Shown here: piece after piece, positions 1 through 5,971 of the stretch
Layout: each line of letters starts with the position of its first letter
Position numbering within the stretch: the stretch's first letter is position 1
Source: Deltaproteobacteria bacterium UBA6967
Lineage (GTDB): Bacteria; SAR324; NAC60-12
DNA: 9,100 bases
Assembly (NCBI GenBank): GCA_002450295.1
Contig: DJYX01000275.1
Coordinates: 1 to 9,100 of the forward strand
Direction: 5' to 3'
The notes under the pieces: generated by a model
The model's database searches: none
Told to the model about the DNA's origin: nothing
Seen by the model: the letters and a program-made list of their open reading frames with translations, nothing else
Translations under genes and position numbers: made by a program

Positions 1-205
1 AGTAGTCGTAAAGCAGTGGAGGATTGGAGTGATGTGTAATCTGGATCACACTAGCCTCCCAGTGGGCACTGATCACCAGAATTTGTTTAGGCGCTTCCAA
101 GTCCTGCGAGAGCTGCCGAAGATGCTGAATCAGCTCAATATGATTGGGATCGCCCAGCAAGGGTAGGGGACCTCCTCCATGAGAGAGGAAAACGACCTTA
201 GTCAT
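1..205 (-). CDS. Extradiol ring-cleavage dioxygenase, LigB/DODA (YgiD-like) family; N-terminal 68 residues only
   Basis: This is the start of a gene whose remainder lies beyond the left edge. The 68 visible residues run from an ATG at 205. They carry the family's SHGGGP motif (H9) and the ISAHWE motif (H48), two of the histidines that ligate the active-site metal, followed by a PPLLYDY segment that also fits the family. Members are cytoplasmic non-heme metal dioxygenases that open catecholic rings such as DOPA; the substrate here cannot be told. The start lies 34 bp after the reductase stop, so it is probably the last visible member of the same transcript. No clear Shine-Dalgarno site precedes the ATG, which suggests translational coupling or a weak site. 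The family call is fairly secure. The two remaining ligand histidines lie outside the window. Confidence 0.82.
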   Translation of the reverse strand, partial: MTKVVFLSHGGGPLPLLGDPNHIELIQHLRQLSQDLEAPKQILVISAHWEASVIQITHHSNPPLLYDY

Positions 206-239
206 ATACAGAGTCAAAGAGATGGGTGATGTTTGCGGG

Positions 240-1460
240 TCAGCTCTTCAAGAGCTTCTTGAGATTCAGCTTGGGATCGCAGAGTTCTGCTGGATTCATC
301 GTTTTTTGGGCAGCAATCAACATTTCGGCTAGACGAATATCTTTGGCGACACTGTTTCCAGTTCCTATTCCAGCTGCAGAAACCAACTGTTCCTGATCAT
401 TCAATCCGAAATAGATCGTTACTCCATCCGGTCGGGTTCGTGGGATGACTCGTTTTGCAAAAGAAGGAAGCCCTGCCACCTGCAAACTGAGTTCAAACTG
501 ATCACTCCAGAACCATGGGATAGCGCTGAATTCCTTAGTTTCCCCCAAAAGATTTTGCACGGCACACTCTGCTTGATCTCGGGCGCAACGCCACATCTCC
601 AGGCGCATACGTTGCTGCTCATACAGAGGATGAGGAAAGGAGCAACAGTCACCTACCGCGTAAATATCTGGATCCGAGGTCTGCAGGAACGCATTGACAG
701 AAACCCCATTCTCGATATCCAAGCCCGCTGCTTCTGCCAAGGCAACTTCAGGGACAGCACCAATTCCAGCGACAACCAAATCACCTGAAATGGACTCACC
801 ATTCTTCAATTCAATGGTGTAGCCACTTTTCGATGCCTGGATCTGATCCAATTCGATATCACATCGAATCTCTACACCCTGTCGCTTGTGTTCAGAGGCA
901 ACAACCTCCGCAACCTCGGGCGGTACAGCACGTCCAAGGATTCTTTGCGCCATCTCCAAAACAGTTACTTTACAGTCTACCTTTCGGGCACTGGCCGCCA
1001 ATTCCAAGCCAATGAAACCTGCTCCAATCAGAATCAGGTGTTTGCCTGGAGCCAGCAAGCAACAAAATGCAAGGGCCTCGTCCAGATTACGCAAAACAAG
1101 AGCGTGCTCACCTCCGGTGCAGGTCAGTTTGCGAGCACTCGCTCCTGTGGCAATCAATAATTTATTGTAAGGAAAGAACTCGTCATTTTGGAGTCGCAGC
1201 CGGTGGGATTGACGGTCAATCTCAGCGACCTGGCTACTCTGTAGAAATTGGATTTGAAGTTCTTGCAGCTGCTCGGCAGAGGATAACAAGGGAGGTGGAA
1301 TGCCTTCGGCGAGTAAAGTTTTGGAAAGGGGAGGGCGTTCGTAGGGTGTGTGGGGTTCCTGGCCAATCAAAACGATCTCACCATCCCAGTTGCTTTCTCG
1401 CAAATGGAGGGCAGCTCGGGTGCCTGCTTCACCGGCACCAATGATCGTGAGGGACTCCAT
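240..1460 (-). CDS. FAD-dependent ferredoxin reductase (BphA4/rubredoxin-reductase type)
   Basis: A 406-residue cytoplasmic flavoprotein that would pass electrons from NAD(P)H to a [2Fe-2S] ferredoxin. Visible signatures in order: the FAD Rossmann motif GAGEAG (residues 8-13), YERPPLSK (about 40-47, typical of oxygenase-coupled reductases), ATGASAR (about 105-111), the NAD(P)H motif GAGFIGLE (146-153), DIYAVGDC (265-272), and a C-terminal reductase domain with RLEMW and PWFWSDQF (about 315-322). Length matches BphA4, HcaD and rhodocoxin-reductase-type proteins, and no redox-active CxxC pair is seen near the FAD motif, arguing against a thioredoxin or glutathione reductase. The start is supported by AAAGG (1468-1472) seven bases upstream. 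It begins 15 bp after the Rieske ferredoxin, its likely redox partner. MocF-type reductases are a related possibility. The actual oxygenase served is unknown. Confidence 0.93.
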   Translation of the reverse strand: MESLTIIGAGEAGTRAALHLRESNWDGEIVLIGQEPHTPYERPPLSKTLLAEGIPPPLLSSAEQLQELQIQFLQSSQVAEIDRQSHRLRLQNDEFFPYNKLLIATGASARKLTCTGGEHALVLRNLDEALAFCCLLAPGKHLILIGAGFIGLELAASARKVDCKVTVLEMAQRILGRAVPPEVAEVVASEHKRQGVEIRCDIELDQIQASKSGYTIELKNGESISGDLVVAGIGAVPEVALAEAAGLDIENGVSVNAFLQTSDPDIYAVGDCCSFPHPLYEQQRMRLEMWRCARDQAECAVQNLLGETKEFSAIPWFWSDQFELSLQVAGLPSFAKRVIPRTRPDGVTIYFGLNDQEQLVSAAGIGTGNSVAKDIRLAEMLIAAQKTMNPAELCDPKLNLKKLLKS

Positions 1461-1475
1461 CAGACTACCTTTGCT

Positions 1476-1787
1476 TTACAAGCTGATAAATACGAGGCCG
1501 TCTTCTACCTTTACAGGATAAGTCTGTAGATTTACGCAAACGGGGGCTCCCAATGCGCTACCATCGGTGTAGTCAAACCTGCCGTTGTGCTTTGGGCATT
1601 CGATGACATTATCCATCACGAGGCCATCGGCCAGATGAATTTTTTCATGAGTGCACAGACCATCGGTAGCGTAGTATTCATCATCTGGAGAACGATAGAC
1701 CGCAAACGTTCGATCACCGTGATCAAAGCGAATCACATCTTCTTCTTCAATATCATCAGCAGCACAGACTTGAACCCATTTGGTCAT
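1476..1787 (-). CDS. Rieske-type [2Fe-2S] ferredoxin
   Basis: A 103-residue stand-alone Rieske protein. The cluster ligands are plain: C45-x-H47, then after 16 residues C64-x2-H67 (CTH...CPKH), the classic Rieske pattern. The following NGRFDYTDG segment and the usual small beta-rich length complete the fold. There is no signal peptide or membrane anchor, so it is a soluble cytoplasmic carrier rather than a bc1-type Rieske subunit. Such ferredoxins (BphA3-, MocE- or NirD-like) shuttle electrons from a flavoprotein reductase to an oxygenase; the reductase is the next gene, 15 bp downstream. The AAGGA at 1792-1796 supports the ATG at 1787. It begins 32 bp after the isomerase stop. No Rieske oxygenase large subunit is encoded within the window, so its terminal acceptor is unknown. 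Confidence 0.94.
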   Translation of the reverse strand: MTKWVQVCAADDIEEEDVIRFDHGDRTFAVYRSPDDEYYATDGLCTHEKIHLADGLVMDNVIECPKHNGRFDYTDGSALGAPVCVNLQTYPVKVEDGLVFISL

Positions 1788-1819
1788 GATGTCCTTGTAT
1801 CGGTATTTATATTCTTGAA

Positions 1820-2614
1820 TTAACGAGCATCAGCAATTGTGAATGCCTTTTGAAATGCTTCAATTGCCTCTTCGGGATCACCAGATGCGTACGCTTCCAT
1901 GGCAACAGGTCCCCGGTAGCCCATTTGATAGAGAGCTTCGGCAATCTTTGGGTAATTGATTTCTCCAGTTCCAGGTTCCTTCCGACCTGGCACATCGGCA
2001 ACTTGGATTTCACCAATGTAGGGTAGACATTTTCGGCACATTTCAATCAGGTTCCCTTCGCCAATCTGCACATGATATAAATCCAGATTGAGCTTCAAAT
2101 TGGGGCGGTTGACTGCAGCAACCAAAGCTAGGGTGTCTTCCGCCAAAGCGAAAGGTACTCCTGGGTGGTCCACCGGCAGGTTCAGATTTTCAAGAGCAAA
2201 GACAACTCCCTCTTTGTCAGCCAGGTCTGCGACACGATTTAGTGTATCCACAGCTTTCAGCCACATCGCTCCAGTTACTGTTTCACAAGGTTGTACTGGC
2301 AATCCTCCCTCGCCCAAACCGGTGCCATGGAGGTTCAGTCGATCCACGTTGAGTCGTTTCCCAACAACAATGGTCTCTTTTGCTGTAGCAAGGAGTTCTG
2401 CTGCTCCCTCATCGTCAGCAAGACGTCCTCGCAGGTAGCCATTCATGATTGAAAAATTGGCCTTGGTTTTCTCAAGCTTGTACAGGTCATGAGCTGGCCA
2501 ATTCCATAAACCCACAGCAAATCCCATTTCCGTCAACTTGCTCACACGCCACTCGATCGGCTTATCTTGCCAGAGCATTTCGGCACAGACTGCTAGTGGG
2601 AATTGATAGGACAT
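1820..2614 (-). CDS. Hydroxypyruvate isomerase-family TIM-barrel protein
   Basis: A 264-residue protein of the AP-endonuclease-2/xylose-isomerase-like TIM-barrel superfamily. Family signatures are ALENLN (E142), LDLYH (D178, H181), IQVADVPGR (Q204) followed by EPGTGEINY, and MEAYASG (E240). The two glutamates, aspartate and glutamine are the expected metal-binding set, and the ADVPGR...GTGEINY block is characteristic of hydroxypyruvate isomerases, which interconvert hydroxypyruvate and tartronate semialdehyde. Related enzymes act on other short keto acids or sugars, so the exact substrate is open. A longer reading frame begins at 2653, but the ATG at 2614 is preferred because AAAGGA (2621-2626) sits six bases before it and homologues begin close to this point. 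It is the apparent first gene of the tight block leading into the ferredoxin and reductase. Confidence 0.85.
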   Translation of the reverse strand: MSYQFPLAVCAEMLWQDKPIEWRVSKLTEMGFAVGLWNWPAHDLYKLEKTKANFSIMNGYLRGRLADDEGAAELLATAKETIVVGKRLNVDRLNLHGTGLGEGGLPVQPCETVTGAMWLKAVDTLNRVADLADKEGVVFALENLNLPVDHPGVPFALAEDTLALVAAVNRPNLKLNLDLYHVQIGEGNLIEMCRKCLPYIGEIQVADVPGRKEPGTGEINYPKIAEALYQMGYRGPVAMEAYASGDPEEAIEAFQKAFTIADAR

Positions 2615-2620
2615 ATTTTT

Positions 2621-2626
2621 TCCTTT
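2621..2626 (-). promoter_or_regulatory. Ribosome binding site deciding the isomerase start
   Basis: AAAGGA on the minus strand, six bases before the ATG at 2614. It favours this start over the in-frame ATG at 2653, which would add 13 residues and has no comparable site. Confidence 0.7.
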
Positions 2627-2786
2627 TATTGCCTGTCGTAAAACCTGAATCATGGAATCGTTTCAGTCAAACTTTTACACTCTAGCCTGAATGAGAGAGT
2701 GCGAAGTGCTGAGTTGGATTCTGGAAGATGTGAACGGAGATTGGTTTCTTGGGGTTGTGAAGCTGGCTTCTTTAATGCCGAATCAA

Positions 2787-4700
2787 TTAGGGAGACGCTG
2801 GCCTCAACCCGGATCGAACCAAGGATTCCCAACACTGAATCGGTGATGAATTGAGAATCGTCTCTAGATCAGTTCTTAACTCAATGATGGAGGTGGAAGG
2901 AGCTTCCTCACCAATTCTCAAGTGGGCAAGTCGGCTGAGTGCATCCATTGCGAAACCAACAGAAATCACATTCTGGTCTTCTCTGATGATTTTCTTAAGT
3001 TCCTCTAGTAAAGAGTCTAGATTTTCACCGAGGACTTCCTCTCCGTGAGAGCAGAGCATCACCAGCGCCCATAGGACATTCTCACGAACTGTCGAGCGGA
3101 CTGGCTCAAATCTCTCAATCCCAAAATCAATTCCCATTCCCTCACAGACATCACACTCATCCGTTGGTCTTACGAACTTGATGTTTCTCTTTTGTACCCG
3201 ATCCATGGAGAGCCGATTCTCTTCCTGCTGAAGACTTCGGATGAGAACCTCGATACATTTTGGAATCCACTCTAGTCCTTGCCCCGATGCAATCGTACGT
3301 CTACCGAGACACCCCAAGGAACCCGCAGCGACAGAACGCACATATTTGGACGCATCCTCCAGTAAACATCCCTTGACCGCATCAAAGATTTCTTGGTTCA
3401 GTGTACTCACTTCACCCAATCCGTAGACACCTGCCTTCCGCAGCCATTTAATTGGTGATTTGATCGTCTCTAAAAATACATCTTCGGCGGCAGTACCCAG
3501 AGCGACAAGTCCATAGGTTCCAGCTCTTCTGACACTTTCACGCTCATTCAAAAGTGTTTTCCGCAGTAGTACCTTGGCAAGTACCTGATCCCTGATTGCT
3601 GCAAGTTCGTAAGCAGCACCAATTCGGATGGGTTCCTTTTCATCTCCTTTTTCCAGCATCTGCCCGAAGAGTTGTAAGGCCTGTTTTTTCAGATATTCAT
3701 TAGATTGGATCGTATCGTCGATTTTTGGCGATGGTGGTTTACCAGTTTCTAGCCAATGCTTGTGGTAACGCCAGGTGCTCTTGATTCCAGAACTCACCTC
3801 AGTCAGATCAAAGCCTGTGAGAGGATCCACGCTCTCCTCACACCAGTCCACCTCTCCTGAGTCCGTCCCCGAGGGTTCATTTGTGCGATAAATCCAAAAT
3901 CTCCACATAAACCTTGGATTTTCTGTCCATTGACGCCAATCATCTCTTCGATGATTCCCACGATGGAAAGTGTTGTGAGAATAGAGAAGGACACTCCCGG
4001 CCCGCAGTGGGGCAACTTCAAAGACACTGGTCAGTGGCCAGTTTAGCCCTGAAACGGCTTCCATCATTCTACGGTCGTGCTTGGTTTTGCGCTGAATAAT
4101 GTCTTCCAAAGTGTATTTGGAGTCAGGCCCACTAACGGGTATGCTCTCCAAGCCCTCGATTAAGTAACCAAAGTCAATGTGATCAGCTCCTGCAAAGTTA
4201 TCGTGGTTCTCCTCGTGGTTGAAAGTCCAGTAGTGGCTGAACGGTACAATCGCTGTTGGTCCCATCTCTGATGAAACATCTTGTGGGTAGTAAAGCATCT
4301 CAATTTGGATCGCTTGGTGATGTCTCTGTTTGCGAGCATTGTAAGGAGCATTATCGTCTTTGTGCCAGTGTTGGTCACGAGCCCCGCTGATGAAAGGAGC
4401 ATTATGAATGAAAGGCACAATCGCCCAGTTTTTGCCGACAAGTCGATCACAGGCGTCGATCAATCCGGGTGCGTTCAAAATATCAAAAATCTCTGGAATC
4501 ACTTCAGGAGTAATTCGTAGCTGATCCTGAACTGCTTTCTTTTCCTTTTCGTAAATACGTTGATGGATTTCAGAAGAGACTCCTAGACTTTCTGGACAAA
4601 GAACGGCAACCCCTCTACTCGCAAACTCTTGAACGAGATTTTTTGATGTACTGTAGATGATTGATTCAGAGGTCAGGTGTTTAGAAATCAATTTATGCAA
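2787..4700 (-). CDS. PhyH-like Fe(II)/2-oxoglutarate dioxygenase with C-terminal HEAT-like repeats
   Basis: A 637-residue two-part protein. Residues about 15-300 resemble the phytanoyl-CoA dioxygenase (PhyH) family: the iron-binding HxD is H113-K-D115, followed by EMGPTAIVPFSH (about 145-156, the usual segment before the SH motif) and a distal FHRGNH (H246) with R263 or R267 as candidates for binding 2-oxoglutarate. Such enzymes hydroxylate or oxidatively demethylate small substrates. Residues about 355-600 contain repeated amphipathic helices (IRIGAAYELAAI, VRRAGTYGLVALG, LRKAGVYGLGEVS, VRSVAAGSLGCLG, VRENVLWALVML) that look like HEAT repeats, a protein-interaction scaffold; a CDVC pair lies near residue 516. 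Usual PhyH proteins are about 250-350 residues, so the tail is extra. No ATG lies near the N terminus: the frame opens at TTG 4700, and a TTG at 4691 fits the Shine-Dalgarno site better. Substrate unknown. Confidence 0.8.
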   Translation of the reverse strand: MHKLISKHLTSESIIYSTSKNLVQEFASRGVAVLCPESLGVSSEIHQRIYEKEKKAVQDQLRITPEVIPEIFDILNAPGLIDACDRLVGKNWAIVPFIHNAPFISGARDQHWHKDDNAPYNARKQRHHQAIQIEMLYYPQDVSSEMGPTAIVPFSHYWTFNHEENHDNFAGADHIDFGYLIEGLESIPVSGPDSKYTLEDIIQRKTKHDRRMMEAVSGLNWPLTSVFEVAPLRAGSVLLYSHNTFHRGNHRRDDWRQWTENPRFMWRFWIYRTNEPSGTDSGEVDWCEESVDPLTGFDLTEVSSGIKSTWRYHKHWLETGKPPSPKIDDTIQSNEYLKKQALQLFGQMLEKGDEKEPIRIGAAYELAAIRDQVLAKVLLRKTLLNERESVRRAGTYGLVALGTAAEDVFLETIKSPIKWLRKAGVYGLGEVSTLNQEIFDAVKGCLLEDASKYVRSVAAGSLGCLGRRTIASGQGLEWIPKCIEVLIRSLQQEENRLSMDRVQKRNIKFVRPTDECDVCEGMGIDFGIERFEPVRSTVRENVLWALVMLCSHGEEVLGENLDSLLEELKKIIREDQNVISVGFAMDALSRLAHLRIGEEAPSTSIIELRTDLETILNSSPIQCWESLVRSGLRPASP

Positions 4701-4705
4701 CCTTT
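4701..4705 (-). promoter_or_regulatory. Shine-Dalgarno site for the PhyH-HEAT gene
   Basis: AAAGG on the minus strand touches the first possible TTG (4700), too close to use, but lies nine bases before the second in-frame TTG at 4691. The start is therefore probably 4691, three codons downstream of the longest reading. Confidence 0.45.
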
Positions 4706-4706
4706 G

Positions 4707-4712
4707 ATTATA
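4707..4712 (-). promoter_or_regulatory. Possible -10 element upstream of the PhyH-HEAT gene
   Basis: A perfect TATAAT on the minus strand. I see no good -35 hexamer at 15-19 bases upstream. If used, the transcript would start at about 4700 and have almost no leader, so it may be chance in AT-rich DNA. Confidence 0.25.
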
Positions 4713-4735
4713 GTGTGACGATAACTTATGATTTG

Positions 4736-4788
4736 TAAAAATAAATAAATGTATGTATATTTATATTTATTGATTTATTAATAAATGT
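4736..4788. other. Highly AT-rich stretch with a 14-bp perfect palindrome
   Basis: About 53 bases with only a few G residues, made of TAAA/TTTA runs. Within it 4773-4786 (ATTTATTAATAAAT) is a perfect 14-bp palindrome. The stretch lies between the minus-strand PhyH-HEAT gene and the plus-strand features, where an UP element, a nucleoid-protein site or a dimeric regulator's operator would be plausible. The palindrome is seen directly; its function is inference, and palindromes are more likely by chance in such biased sequence. Confidence 0.4.
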
Positions 4789-4872
4789 TGGCTACTGTAA
4801 ATCTGAAAATTACAGCAATATGCTCTGACACAGAAGCTAAGCTGATACAACTTTTCTATCACTGATGCACTT

Positions 4873-4901
4873 CACAAATTCAGTCAGTGAGACAATTTGT
4901 G
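4873..4901. repeat. Inverted repeat, 8-bp arms with 13-base spacer
   Basis: CACAAATT (4873-4880) and AATTTGTG (4894-4901) are exact reverse complements separated by 13 bases. It has no U-tract, so it does not look like an intrinsic terminator. It lies about 70 bp upstream of the 46-codon ORF and could be an operator or an RNA hairpin. Confidence 0.45.
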
Positions 4902-4973
4902 GGAAATTTTGACCAGCGTGGATATTTCCTACATCAGGCTTGTATTCGTTCACCCTCACCATGAGAGGTCTGT

Positions 4974-5114
4974 ATGGCACCTGCTGATTTTCGTCGTTGG
5001 AAGAGAATTTTGGTTTGGAGCGTTCTGACTGGTAGCACGGTGTGGTTATTGAGCTTGGTTAGTTTCTGGAAACCCGAACTCTTCTCCTCTATATACAGTA
5101 TCGTCGGACTCTAG
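4974..5114 (+). CDS. Possible small single-helix membrane protein, 46 residues
   Basis: An ATG at 4974 opens 46 codons ending in TAG at 5112-5114. GAGAGG (4963-4968) lies five bases upstream, a good Shine-Dalgarno position. The predicted protein has a short basic N terminus (FRRWKR, about residues 6-11), a hydrophobic tryptophan-rich helix (about 12-32, ILVWSVLTG then VWLLSLV), and a short tail. The positive charge before the helix predicts the N terminus inside the membrane. I do not recognise a family. It stands alone in an otherwise empty 590-bp interval, upstream of and on the same strand as the Rid gene. It could be a real small protein or a chance ORF; ribosome site plus membrane-protein character argue mildly for real. 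Confidence 0.4.
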   Translation: MAPADFRRWKRILVWSVLTGSTVWLLSLVSFWKPELFSSIYSIVGL

Positions 5115-5129
5115 TCATTAAAGTTGCTT

Positions 5130-5159
5130 CGGAAGGCTTGGTGAGACACTTTCCTTCCG
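5130..5159 (+). repeat. Inverted repeat, 7-bp arms, after the 46-codon ORF
   Basis: CGGAAGG (5130-5136) and CCTTCCG (5153-5159) are exact complements around a 16-base loop, 15 bases after the stop of the 46-codon ORF. There is no following T-run, so it is at best a weak or factor-assisted terminator, or a transcript-stabilising hairpin. Confidence 0.35.
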
Positions 5160-5247
5160 CATCGTCACGTATTCAGAAATATCTTTTCGATCTGTGTGCG
5201 TGATTGTCCAACATTAGTAATCCCACCTTGTCAATAATGACCTTTGT

Positions 5248-5274
5248 TTGACCCAAATAAATTTGCTTAATATC
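5248..5274 (+). promoter_or_regulatory. Candidate promoter of the Rid gene
   Basis: TTGACC (5248-5253) matches five of six bases of the -35 consensus, and TAATAT (5269-5274) is an imperfect -10 with a short 15-base spacer. Transcription would begin near 5281, giving a leader of about 60 bases before the ATG at 5340. Judged by eye only. Confidence 0.35.
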
Positions 5275-5329
5275 CGTATTTCTAAAAATTTCGGGTGTTG
5301 TGTCTTATGCGAATAGATTATTCAGCAAC

Positions 5330-5335
5330 AAGGAG
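5330..5335 (+). promoter_or_regulatory. Ribosome binding site deciding the Rid gene start
   Basis: AAGGAG four bases before the ATG at 5340. It selects this start over an in-frame ATG at 5295 that would add 15 residues and has no such site. Confidence 0.75.
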
Positions 5336-5339
5336 TCAT

Positions 5340-5735
5340 ATGCAGAAACAAGAACGTTTAGATCCAGGATGGGCTTGGACAAAGAAATATAATATAGGTG
5401 CCGGCGTAAAGGTTGGGCACACTATCTATGCATCTGGCTTAGTGGCCCTAGACAGTGAGGGCAATGTGATTGGCGAGGACGTTTACACCCAATCTAGTCA
5501 GGTTTTCAAAAATATTGAGAGTCTGCTAGCTGTTGCTGGAGCAACAATGGCTGATGTAATCAAGATCAACACATTCCTGACTGATATGTCTCAATACGGC
5601 GAGTTTAGTAGAGCGCGCAATGAAGCTTTTCCAGCCGGTGTTCCAGCTAGTGCTTCCTACTCCACTCCTGCACTGGTCCTTCCTTCTTTGTTAGTTGAGG
5701 TTGAAGCCATTGCGATTATCGGTAGCGGTAGTTGA
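5340..5735 (+). CDS. Rid-family (YjgF/YER057c/UK114) protein lacking the canonical arginine
   Basis: A 131-residue protein with the chorismate-mutase-like fold of the Rid superfamily, which normally forms trimers with active sites between subunits. Family features: GHTIYASGLVALDSEGNVIGED (about residues 26-47), a helix QVFKNIESLLAVAGATMADV (about 54-73), INTFLTD, and the C-terminal LLVEVEAIAI with E120 and E122. Archetypal RidA, which hydrolyses reactive enamines or imines from amino-acid metabolism, has arginine in the PAR motif that binds the substrate carboxylate. Here that place reads PAS (102-104), so it probably belongs to one of the divergent Rid subfamilies whose roles are mostly unknown and often tied to catabolic gene clusters. 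A strong terminator 29 bases after the stop closes the unit, making it a single-gene transcript or the last gene after the 46-codon ORF. Confidence 0.88.
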   Translation: MQKQERLDPGWAWTKKYNIGAGVKVGHTIYASGLVALDSEGNVIGEDVYTQSSQVFKNIESLLAVAGATMADVIKINTFLTDMSQYGEFSRARNEAFPAGVPASASYSTPALVLPSLLVEVEAIAIIGSGS

Positions 5736-5763
5736 ATCTTGCGGGCCTTCCTTAAGCCTAATG

Positions 5764-5793
5764 GGGATCCTAATTACTAGGATCCCACTTTTT
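5764..5793 (+). terminator. Rho-independent terminator of the Rid gene
   Basis: Perfect 9-bp stem GGGATCCTA (5764-5772) with TAGGATCCC (5778-5786), five-base loop, then TTTTT at 5789-5793 and further pyrimidines. It begins 29 bases after the Rid stop codon. Confidence 0.88.
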
Positions 5794-5832
5794 CTCTCTT
5801 GGCAGAACAGATTCCTAAAATTCCCACTAATT

Positions 5833-5862
5833 AAGTCTAATTTCAGAAATGAATTTAGACTT
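5833..5862. repeat. Extended hairpin with GAAA loop
   Basis: AAGTCTAA (5833-5840) pairs with TTAGACTT (5855-5862). After one T-T mismatch an inner stem TTCA/TGAA closes on GAAA (5846-5849), a GNRA-type loop when read on the plus strand. That gives 12 base pairs in all. No real T-run follows, so it is not a standard terminator. A second TTAGACT at 5895-5901 could pair instead with AGTCTAA (5834-5840), so two exclusive folds are possible. Confidence 0.5.
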
Positions 5863-5881
5863 TACTGTGTAGTCATTCCTG

Positions 5882-5943
5882 TGATTCGCTATTTTTAGAC
5901 TCTAAGATCATAGTAAATTCAAATCGAATTTTTGATTCGCTAT
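5882..5943. repeat. Direct repeat of 11 bp enclosing a small hairpin
   Basis: TGATTCGCTAT occurs at 5882-5892 and again at 5933-5943. Between them AAATTC (5915-5920) and GAATTT (5926-5931) form a weak 6-bp hairpin running into a T-run (5929-5933). It lies just upstream of the 56-codon ORF. The repeat could be paired protein-binding sites or coincidence. Confidence 0.4.
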
Positions 5944-5971
5944 CTCGTTTTTACTCTTACAAGAATTGACT

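Noticed and set aside
1067..1444. A 125-codon plus-strand open frame inside the reductase gene.
   Set aside because: Lies antisense to a well-supported flavoprotein and has no recognisable motif or ribosome site; it is a shadow frame.
2795..2825. A tRNA T-arm-like string, GGTTCGATCC on the minus strand, at the end of the PhyH-HEAT gene.
   Set aside because: The flanking bases do not form the five-pair T stem, there is no acceptor or anticodon arm, and the bases are in frame in the dioxygenase gene.
4740..4800. The AT-rich stretch considered as a replication origin.
   Set aside because: No DnaA-box cluster, iteron array or replication gene is nearby.
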